The notes under the pieces were generated by a model, which made no database searches, was not told the origin of the DNA, and worked only from the letters and a program-made list of their open reading frames with translations. From Opisthocomus hoazin (Eukaryota; Chordata; Aves; Opisthocomiformes; Opisthocomidae): DNA of 64,000 nt. Location of the stretch: positions 67,795,300 to 67,859,299 of the forward strand of contig NC_134415.1 in the NCBI RefSeq assembly GCF_030867145.1, written 5' to 3'. This document shows, in pieces, positions 55,126 through 64,000 of the stretch (position 1 is its first letter; the number at the start of each line of letters is the position of its first letter). The position numbers were made by a program, and so were the translations under genes.

Positions 55126-56600
55126 GCCCCTGCAACAGTAAATGTATCAAAAGCCTAGGGCTACACTTTTACAACAATGGGGGTAAAAAAAATCTCTTTA
55201 CCTCCTGGGGTGCTTAGCAAAAAAACTCAAGGGGAACTGAGACAAAGGCTTACCTGGCAAAGTCTGGCTAGACTTCTTGACTTCAGTTGTGGCAGAAGTC
55301 TTCCAGAACTGGGTCCTAGAAGGGGTTCTCTGTGATACCCATTTTTCCATAGATAAGAAAAATGATCTAGTCCTAGCACTTTCCAAGCAGTTTCTCTTGT
55401 GAGTAGCTACTGGAATTTACATGAGAATTACTTCTTTCTCTGCCAGAGCCCTTTTTGGGGTACTAGCAGGAACTCTGAAGTAGCAGGATACCAAAGGGCA
55501 GACTTCCCCTGGCAACATCCTGACTCCCTTTCCTTTTGTATCAGATGTTAGACTTTACTGAAACCGGGAACCTATTGTGAGGTGCTGACCCTGCCCGTGA
55601 CGATGGTGAGGCAGGTGAGAAGGAGCTGAGAGGACTAGAGGTAGATGCAAAGCACACAAGACACAGGTCTGCAGATGTGAGACTGAATTGGCTGTCTTTG
55701 TGGAATGACTTGTTCACTTACCTGGCTTGTGCTGTTAGGACTTGATGTGGCCAGGATTACCAGAAAGAGCACAAATGTCATTCAAATTCCTGAGCTGTCC
55801 TGCAATGCATGAACTTCATCACACCCCCAGCAGAAACTAGACAAGCTTAGCTAACCCCTCTAGCTTTCTGGTGACAGATCTTCTCCCCTTTTTATTCCCT
55901 CATTTATGCAACAGAGGCGAAAGAAACCTGAAGAGGAATCCTGGTTTCCGGGTTAGTTGTTCAAATCAGCTCACAAGTGTGTTCTCCTGCCGTGATTACC
56001 CAGGGGTCCTGGAACTGTGGCTAAAGCAGAGCAGTGGGATCTCTTGTGGGAAACCCAGCAGCCCCTGGCTAGTGCTGTGCTTCCCTCCTGCAGTGGCAGG
56101 TCTAAACACCCATCTGCCGCTACCAACACAGTTGTACGATCGGTGAAGCTGCGAAGTTGGGACTGAAGGGTGTAGCCAAACTGCACGCTGCTAGATCGGA
56201 GCAGCCTTGAGCTGGGGTGGCACAGGCAGCGCCTGTGCGGCCGCACCGAGCTGGGGACCGGCCACCAGGCTCCTGCAGCCCTGCCTGCACCCACCTCGCA
56301 CCCTCGTGTTTGGGCAGGAATGTGTCTGTGCCGGTCTTTGCTGAGATTTCCCAAACTTGTTTTGCTGCTTTGACCTGGCCTTGCCTGGAACTGCGTTCCT
56401 GTAGCAACGCCTGGCCTGAGGCATCTGTAGCTCTGGCAGGCAACGTGTTTCTCTGGCTGCAGCACAGTGGTGACTGCTCTGCCATTGCTCAATGCTGGCT
56501 GCTCTCTTGCCTTTGATGTTGTGAGACTTTCCGGGCAGGGTGATTGCATCTCCTGGTGTGTCGGCTTTCCGCCACCCTGGGGAATTCCCGGGTTTAGTGC
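55126..56600. other. Short intergenic spacer between SLC18B1 and the vanin gene
   Basis: About 1.5 kb separates the two genes, which run in the same direction. No exon, repeat tail or CpG island was recognised. A long minus-strand open frame (55971-56771) overlaps vanin exon 1 and resembles nothing known. Confidence 0.5.
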
Positions 56601-56607
56601 AACACTT

Positions 56608-56672
56608 CCGCTTTTAAAGCCCCTGTCTTTGCTGTTCCTGTGCTCCTTTTGGGTGACTTCCAGCCTCCAGAC
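56608..56672 (+). promoter_or_regulatory. Probable vanin core promoter and 5' UTR
   Basis: A TATA-like CTTTTAAAG at about 56610-56618 lies 55-60 bases before the start codon, leaving room for a start site near 56640 and a short 5' UTR. There is no CpG island, as expected for a tissue-restricted gene. The assignment is inferred from position only. Confidence 0.4.
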
Positions 56673-59600
56673 ATGGGGCTTGCTAAAGCTCGTGCCTCTG
56701 CCGTGCTTTTGGTGCTGTGTGCTCTGGAGGCCTGTGCCCTCGACAGCTATGTCGCAGCCATCTATGAGCAAAACGTGGTTTTGTCAGAGGACACTGAAGT
56801 GCCGGTTTCTCCTGAGGAGGCCTTGATGCTAATGGACAAAAATATGGCAATTTTGGAAGTGGCCATCAAAGAAGCAGCCAGACAGGTATTATGACCTCAC
56901 TGGAGACATTCATCTTGGTAAACACGGAGCATTTATTCATTTTCTTAATGTTGTTTTTTGGTTTTCTATGTTGGTACCAGGGTGCCCATATCATTGTGAC
57001 TCCTGAAGATGGCATCTACGGCTGGGTCTTCACAAGGGAAACAATATACCCTTATCTTGAGGATATCCCGGACCCACAGGTGGACTGGATTCCATGTGCT
57101 GATCCTGGAAGGTATCGTCCCTGCTGTGCATGGTGGGATGGTCCGATGGGAAAGACAGCTACCCATAGGAGCTGTTGGTAGTTTTAAATGTCTTGGAACA
57201 ATCCCTGGGATATGAAGGCAGGTTAGACATCATGTAGTTGCCATAAATAGCTTCAGACAACTTCCTTCATAATTTTTCTCTGTAGTTTTTTTTTCATTGT
57301 AATTATTTTGATTTTAGTTAGTATAATCATAAAGGTCAAGATTTATTTAAAAGAAAACCAGAAACATGCAGAATCTACATTTCAGTAATATATTCCATGC
57401 ATGTTGTAAAATGTGTTTAAGATATAGGAATATTAGGAATATTTGTGAATAAAATGAGAGCTACTACTGAAAGCATATACTGCACAATTTCAGATTTATA
57501 TTTTTGAATAGTGACATGGTAGCCTTTTTATTCTTTTAACTTATTTTATTTCCATCAGATTAAAGCATGATATTGTTCAGGCCCAGTTCTTCTTGACATC
57601 ACAGCATTACAAGGGGAAGGAAGCTCAAATTTTTCTTCTTTAATAAATTGCACCATTTTTTGAGGCCACAGTATTTGGTGAAAGATGAGGTAAAGCACCA
57701 TAGAAGAAACAAATCCTAAGCTACCTCAGCACGGCGGCTGAATTGAGAGCTGAAGCACCACGGCTGAGATCACCCCGTGTGTTGGTGTAACAACGCTGTG
57801 CCACATGCCAGCAGCAGAAGGGAGACTGGAAGGTGCAAAGGTTTGCTTTCACTGCGAGGAAACCCCTGTGTTCCTCACTTACCTGATGTGAGATGAAGCC
57901 AGAGTTTCAGCACGCTAAGCTTTGAAGCACAAAACCACTGTGTTCTGCTGCATGCCAGAAAACGGCAGTCTCGTACCAGAAATTACAAACCTATCATTGT
58001 TGTGATCTGTAGTCTTAGTGTAGGCATTTATACCAATCGACTGGTTTTGATGTTTTGTTTTCTCTCTTCCTTCCCTGCTGTGTAGGTTTGCTCCTTCACC
58101 GGTGCTGGAAAGACTGAGCTGCCTGGCGAGGAATAACTCCATCTACGTGGTTGCAAATATGGGAGACAAGAAGCCATGTAATTCCAGTGATCCGAGGTGC
58201 CCAAGCGATGGTCGCTATCAGTACAATACCAACGTTGTCTTTGATTCAGAAGGGAAACTGGTGGCTCGCTACCACAAGGTAAGAGGATTTTACAAAGTTC
58301 AGGAAGTGCATGATCCTCAGGTGATTAAAGGTGTGAAATAAAGCTGCTTCCCAGGCTTAAATGTATTTGTACATAGAGTCATTATATAGCGGGTGTCAGA
58401 GAGCAGGTGGAAGTCACTGCCCGAAGATATCTTTATTCCTGCTATTCTGTAATTAATAGCAAGTAATTAAAGGAAATTAATTAAAACTCAAAAAGCTCTC
58501 TATTTTTACTGCTCCTCGATAGGAAGTGACACATGAGTTACCAAAACACTAATGTCCTAAACTCTTGCTGACTAAATACAAATCCACTTCATTGGTATAA
58601 AACAGAAACATGGATATTTGTGCTCAACTCATCTTGCAGTGATACAAGTTTTCCTTTTCAAAATTAAGATATAGCATGTTTACAAAACATTGTAATTTTA
58701 TAACATTTTGTATTGTTTACAAAAGTCACCATTACTTGTATTTAAATGAATATTATATTCAACATTAGTCTTATTTAAATGTTTTAATTTCTTTTCTAAT
58801 CTTCTTTTCTCCATTCCTTCCTCTCAACGAACAGTACAACCTTTTTGTGACAGAGAAACAGTTTAATTACCCCAAGGATCCACAATTTGTGACTTTCAAT
58901 ACATCGTTTGGCTACTTCGGCATTTTCACTTGTGCAGACGTACTCTACCATGACCCAGCTGTGGTCTTGGCAAACAGATTCCAGGTTGACACCATTCTGT
59001 TCCCAACTGCTTGGGTTAACACACTCCCACTGTTGTCGGCAGTCCAGTTTCACTCAGCATGGGCTATGGGAATGGGCGTCAACTTCCTTTCAGCAAATAC
59101 GCACAACTCCACTTTAGAGATGACAGGTAATGTGAAACTGCTCTAACTGATCTTGTTCACATGGGCACCATTTATATCTGTGTAGTGTGGCATTTACCTG
59201 AGCAGAAATGCGTATCAGCTTTAGGCATGCTTGCACATGTCAACAGCATTACGACAAAAGAACTTGTACAGATAAAAAGGAAATCAAAACATGATATGTA
59301 AGAAGTCAGAAATGCTCAAGTTAACTAAAGGTGTTCTAGTCATGTGCTAAATGATCAGTTCTGAGATTTTATGCGTATGATTTTTCATCTTCTGACCCTG
59401 ACCTTAGTGTTTGTCCGTATTTTGTTCATATGAAGACCCAAACTATTTTTTTCTCCACTAGGTGGAAACATAATGCTTAGAAATGTTCTGTTTTGCAAAT
59501 ACTGCTTCTGGACTGGAGACCTAGTGTCAAGTCTTCTTTGCAGGCTCTGTTTTCACTGTATATTGTCCTGAACATATGGCAGAAGTCATGCACAGATTTC

Positions 59601-61455
59601 CTAGGCATGTGCTTGTAAAAGTGAGAGAAATTTACTGGTGTTGCTAAAATGTAGCCCTAAACTTTGCCTTCCAAATAAAAGCAGATGCTGGCTGTTCCTT
59701 TAGTTCTCAGTCGTTGATGACTCTATGTCATACAACTCATATTCTTTATGGATGGGTTTTACTCTGGGCTTTAAAGATTTATGTATTTATGTAAAGAGCT
59801 TGCATAAAGATGTGACTTTTGTTAATATCTTTTCCTTACAGTGTTCTTTTCACTTGACAGTGTTATTGTTAATTTTAATCAGAAATACTGATTTCTGATC
59901 TAGCTAATCTCAGTGAAGAATGTATAGCTCCAGCCACTGAAATCATATAGAATGGCATATAATGAGCATGCTAATCTTGTCACTTACAATGCATGAAACA
60001 TCAGAGTTTGATCTACTTTCCATTGATTGCAAAAAGCATTAGGTTAGGGTTGTAGTCCATGAAGGGTTAATTTAGTTTCAAAACAATCTGGTAAACATTA
60101 GAATAAAGTTTGGCACATGTTTAATTAGTGAAGACTGTTTACTTGTACCATACACTTGCTTTCCGGTGTTATGTGTTTGCAGGGAGTGGTATTTATGCCC
60201 CAGATGGTCCGAGAGCATATTATTACAATACAGAAACAGAAAATGGTCACCTTTTGGTGACAGAACTGAGTTCACGCCCACGTCTGTCTCCTGACTATCC
60301 TGCTGCTGTTAACTGGACATTGTATGCCAGCAGGATCGAACAGCTTCCGTCAGACAGCCACCATTTCAGTGGGGTCGTTTACCATGATCTCTTCTCCTTC
60401 ACGGAGCTCACTGAACCCGAGGGAAATCGTGCCATTTGCCAGCAGGACCTCTGTTGCCATCTGAGTTACAAGATGGCAGAGAAGCAGAAGGATGACATTT
60501 ATGTTCTGGGTGCCTTTGATGGGCTACATGTTGTTGAAGGAGAGTATTATTTGCAGGTAAAGGTTTTCTGTTCCTATTTGGACAGTGGGAAGGCTGCAAT
60601 ACTCTCTTTGCAGCCCATTTGTATAATTTTTGATGGAGGGGGTTGAAGAGGAGGCATTTTTTTAGGCCCCTCTGAAAACATTTGTTTTCTTCATGATGCC
60701 TTTTGACATCAAATCCATCTCTCAGTTGTTGAAAGCTTAGCCGTATTTTGCCTTTCTGTATCCTCCTCCTCCCTGCAGATATGCACGCTGCTCAAGTGCA
60801 AGAGCACAGACCTGAACACGTGTGGGCAGCCGGTGGAGACGGCTCAGACCAAGTTTGAGATGTTCTCCCTCAGCGGCACCTTTGGCACCAACTATGTCTT
60901 TCCAGAAGTGTTGTACAGCGGGGTTCAGCTGGCCCCTGGGGATTTCAAGGTAATGGGAAACCCTTGTGAGTCGTCAGACTTGTAACACAAATGGTTAAAA
61001 AGCCACTACAAGACACAGGAGCAGCTTGGGAGTTATCAGTGTCCTCTATTTCAGTAACTGGCTTGAGTTCAAGGCAGCTTTATTTCTGCCTGATTTTCCT
61101 GGTTGCATTCATACAGCAGGTCCATTTTGCTGATTCTCCTCTTCGCTGTCCCCCCAAATCCCTTAGAACAAGATCTTGCTCGAGACAGAAGTGCAGTTTT
61201 TCTCAGACTTCGTGGTAGCTCCAAGTGAGCTGCCACATCTCTCAACTATGTCAACATTAATATATTATTTTGTGTTTGTCATACAATAGTACTGCTTTGC
61301 TAATGTTTCTGTTTATTTTACTTTTCCATAACTAGGTGCTAACTGATGGACGTCTGATAAGTCGTACGAGTACATCAAAGCCAGTTTTGAGTGTAACACT
61401 CTTTGGGAGGTGGTATGAAAAGGACCCTCCACACACAGAGCAAGCTTCACCATGA
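56673..61455 (+). CDS. VNN1: Vanin family pantetheinase (VNN1-like), 7 exons
   Basis: Secreted or ectoenzyme hydrolase of the nitrilase (CN hydrolase) superfamily that splits pantetheine into pantothenate and cysteamine. Exons: 56673-56885, 56981-57111, 58086-58278, 58835-59126, 60183-60556, 60779-60949 and 61336-61455, all in phase: 1494 nt, 497 residues. The start ATG is in good context (GACATGG) and opens a signal peptide ([14 protein letters not shown]). The catalytic triad is intact: Glu80 (TPEDGIYGW), Lys179 (ARYHK, end of exon 3) and Cys212 ([14 protein letters not shown]), one residue off the human VNN1 numbers as I recall them. The vanin base domain follows ([39 protein letters not shown]). 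It ends [14 protein letters not shown] with no hydrophobic GPI-attachment tail, so a soluble product is likely. Which mammalian vanin is the orthologue cannot be decided here. Confidence 0.95.
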
Positions 61456-61639
61456 TTTCACTGCAGATCCTTTAAGATCTCATCTGCTTGTTTCTGTAAT
61501 GCTAATTAATTGTAATTAATCATAATGCTAATGTTAATTAACATTAATACCCATAATTATAATGGAATTCTATTTCTCAGATTGCCTTATCTAACAACAT
61601 AGACATTGCATTGATTTGTTGACTTGATTTTGCAGCAAG

Positions 61640-61645
61640 AATAAA
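61640..61645 (+). terminator. Vanin poly(A) signal, proximal
   Basis: AATAAA 185 bases after the stop codon, the first canonical signal. Confidence 0.7.
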
Positions 61646-61734
61646 TTACTCTCCTGGGCAGTTCTGTATGAATTTTTGTATGACAGCTTTTGACTGTCAT
61701 AGGCTTGACTTTGATCTCACTGGGGACAATCAAA

Positions 61735-61740
61735 AATAAA
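61735..61740 (+). terminator. Vanin poly(A) signal, distal
   Basis: A second AATAAA about 95 bases further, so two 3' ends are possible. Confidence 0.55.
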
Positions 61741-61760
61741 TTCTTCTGACTTTAATGATA

Positions 61761-64000
61761 TAGGATTCAGGCACGTAGCGGTGGCTTGTGGCCCAATAAC
61801 AACGGATTTTTAATCCGTTTAAATTTTTGGCGGGGTGTTAGAAGTCATTTCCACAACACTGTGCTGCCCCATCTTTGAACACACCCTTTTCTTTCAGCTG
61901 GAGATTGAATGCGCTTGCACGTGTATGGGTGCAGGCCCTGCAGACTGTAATTTCTAAGAAGGTCGACTGGATTAGTTAGGGTGGCACAGCTAAGATTTCT
62001 ATGTGCCATCAATTCTGTTGTTAGCTCTGCAGGTTTGTTTTGAAATAAAAAACAGTTCACGTTTAATCTGACCAACTTCATAAAAAAGCAGACTTGCAGA
62101 ATGCAAAATACATTGATTTTGAACAAAGTAAACATTGTAAAACCAAGATTTTTGTCTGTAAATGTATTAAATTCTAACCCTCTACAATTCGTACAATAGT
62201 AGAAATGGAAAACGCTTCACTTGTTTGTGGAGAAAAGCACTGTGTCTCTATATCAGTATCTGCGCCCTAGGACATGGTGTCCTGTTACAGCGAAGCGGGA
62301 TAACGAAGTGCTGTTGGAAAAATGAGCAGCTTCGGATTTCCTCACCCCTGACCGCCTGTCCTCGCTGCGTTGCCGTGATTGCATGGTTGCAGCGTGACTC
62401 TTCACACCGGCCTCTCCACAGCAAGATTAACCCTGCGAACAAGCAGTTTTCCACGCAGCCTCCCTCAGCACAGGGAAAGGAGCAGGACTGCAGTCTAAAG
62501 ACAGACTACCTCTGCAGCTGAGCTGATTTAGCATCAAGTTGCGTCCTGTTTCACAGAAGTAAGTCCTCAGCTAACCCGGGAGACAGACAGACGGGGGAGA
62601 GTGCGGTAGAGGGGTGGGGAGAGTGGACGGGGAGGACGGAAATGTGAAAAGCAAAGGGAGCTCTAGCATAAACTTACTCTTACGTTTCCCACAGCCAGGG
62701 ATAGCCTGGACCGCTGTTTGCTGAGTTTTATTCAGTGGGTTGGTTTGTCTAAGCCGAGTTAGTTCCTCCTTGCTGGGAGAGCTCCCAGCTCTGCAGGCAG
62801 TAGGCGGTGGTGCCTGCTGGAACAGAGGCAGGCAGGGGTGCCTCCACCCCACCGCACTGCAGAAACCCTCCTGTCCTGGCAGTGTGACTCAAACTTGGCG
62901 GGAGAGTGCGCAGCCCCTGCGCTTGTCACTTTTTCTGCTCAGCCCTGCCAGGGGAGTCACGGTTCCAGGCTGGCTGTTTTCCTAGCTGTTGCTAAACAAG
63001 GGAGCGTTTACTGCTTCCTCCTTCAGGCTTGCATCTGATTGTGGTTAATGTGACTCAAGCCGTATTTCGTTTGACAAGAAAAACGGGGGGAGGGGAAAGG
63101 CTTCCAAGGTCCATTACTTAATTATCACTGAAATCTCTCTTGCAGCCTTCTAAAGGCTCATAGTTAAGGATCCTGAATAAGCGTGCTGTATCTAGCAGTG
63201 TCTGTAGAGAAGTATTTAGAGGTGAACGTGACTGGATGTAAATCAGTGTTCCTAATGGCTGAAACCGTCAGTCAACGCCACTCTTGCAGGGAACTCTCTG
63301 CTGTTTGCATTCACTCACAACATTTCTGTGGAGATGTTGTAGAGACAGTCTGCTGTAGGCAGGTAGCCTGTTCTGCTTCCTGCTGTTCAGAACACCTTTC
63401 CCAAATGAGAATACTGCAAATATCAGCATGTCAAAAAACAGAAAATGTCACAGGAAGATGCATTTGAACCGAATTGAAGTAAAAGATTAAAAATGAAGGC
63501 TTCTGGATACACAGCATGTTCCTGGGAACAGGAAAGGTGAGCAGAGGGGCAGGCATGCTGCTGCACCTGGTGAACTGGCCTGCCCTTCTGCTGCAGGCAA
63601 GTGGCACCCAGGCAAGGAGGTTAACGGCCCGGCTGGTGGCTTACCTGCCAGGCTTCAGAGGAAAACATTCCCTCCAGATGTGTGTTTTCTGGGGGAAGCC
63701 TGTTGGAAAGTGATGTACAGCTAAACACTAGTGACTGGGAGAGCCACTGAGATAAATGCACGGGACAGTTCTGTTGCTGGCATGTTAAGTGTATTGCATC
63801 TAATTACAGTGAGACACTAATATAACGACTTTGGTGTTAAGAAAGTCTGTGAAGCAAGCTGCACATCATGGCACATAGCACAGGGACTGGGGAATAAGAA
63901 GACACTGAAAGAAAGCAAACAGTTTTTAAGACCCGCAGTTTTTCCACTCGAACTTCACAGACTACTTCCAGGGGTGACACATGCACTTTTCACCTGGGTA
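61761..64000. other. Intergenic sequence after the vanin gene, no gene recognised
   Basis: No exon of a further vanin or of another gene was recognised up to the window edge. The open frames are short and resemble nothing known. In other vertebrates additional vanin paralogues or TAAR/STX7 genes lie further in this direction, so a next gene may start beyond the window. Confidence 0.45.

Larger units (their letters stand above)
61456..61760 (+). other. Vanin 3' UTR with AT-rich TAAT cluster
   Basis: After the stop codon, 61498-61560 is a dense cluster of TAAT/ATTA words including the palindrome GTTAATTAAC. It may be simply AT-rich 3' UTR; homeodomain or HNF1-type binding is possible but unproven. 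None of the three frames downstream of the stop encodes a long hydrophobic stretch that could be a lost GPI tail. Confidence 0.5.

Noticed and set aside
55971-56771. 266-codon minus-strand frame upstream of vanin
   Set aside because: Overlaps vanin exon 1 on the opposite strand and has no known features.

Overview
The window is genomic DNA of a bird. The evidence is compact intron-exon genes with GT-AG junctions, CpG-island promoters, a repeat content dominated by 5'-truncated CR1 LINEs, and the gene order RPS12 - SLC18B1 - vanin. The same order, inverted, is found next to EYA4 on human 6q. No species can be fixed from the sequence. Names were assigned from memory of the families, not from a search.

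Layout. Positions 1-27,139 hold no recognisable coding exon. The stretch contains a (AGAAGG)n tract at 3.8 kb, an ancient CR1 at 16.1-16.5 kb, an unassigned CpG island at 17.9-18.4 kb and a young CR1 tail at 24.2-24.5 kb. This side would lead towards EYA4 if human synteny holds. RPS12 lies on the minus strand (about 27.56-31.87 kb). All six exons can be read, with a TATA box, a terminal-oligopyrimidine-like start, and three intronic snoRNAs in the order SNORD101-like, SNORD100, SNORA33. A second SNORD100-like snoRNA lies about 340 bp beyond the RPS12 poly(A) site. A solo LTR fossil with a 6-bp target duplication sits antisense in RPS12 intron 4.

SLC18B1, the vesicular polyamine transporter, runs on the plus strand from a CpG island at 36.0-36.9 kb to a poly(A) signal at 55.09 kb. 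Its 14 coding exons join in phase into a 458-residue open frame. Intron 3 carries an antisense CR1, intron 7 a compact hairpin, and intron 13 a CR1 that was itself split by a younger CR1. About 1.5 kb further on, a vanin (pantetheinase) gene has seven exons in phase, giving 497 residues. It has a signal peptide and an intact Glu-Lys-Cys triad but ends without the GPI-attachment tail of mammalian VNN1.

The three genes are not a pathway: a ribosomal protein, a polyamine transporter and a pantetheinase are neighbours by conserved synteny. I found no evidence for a wholly new system. The most interesting items are the duplicated SNORD100-like gene outside its host, the tail-less vanin, the unassigned CpG island and the intronic hairpin.
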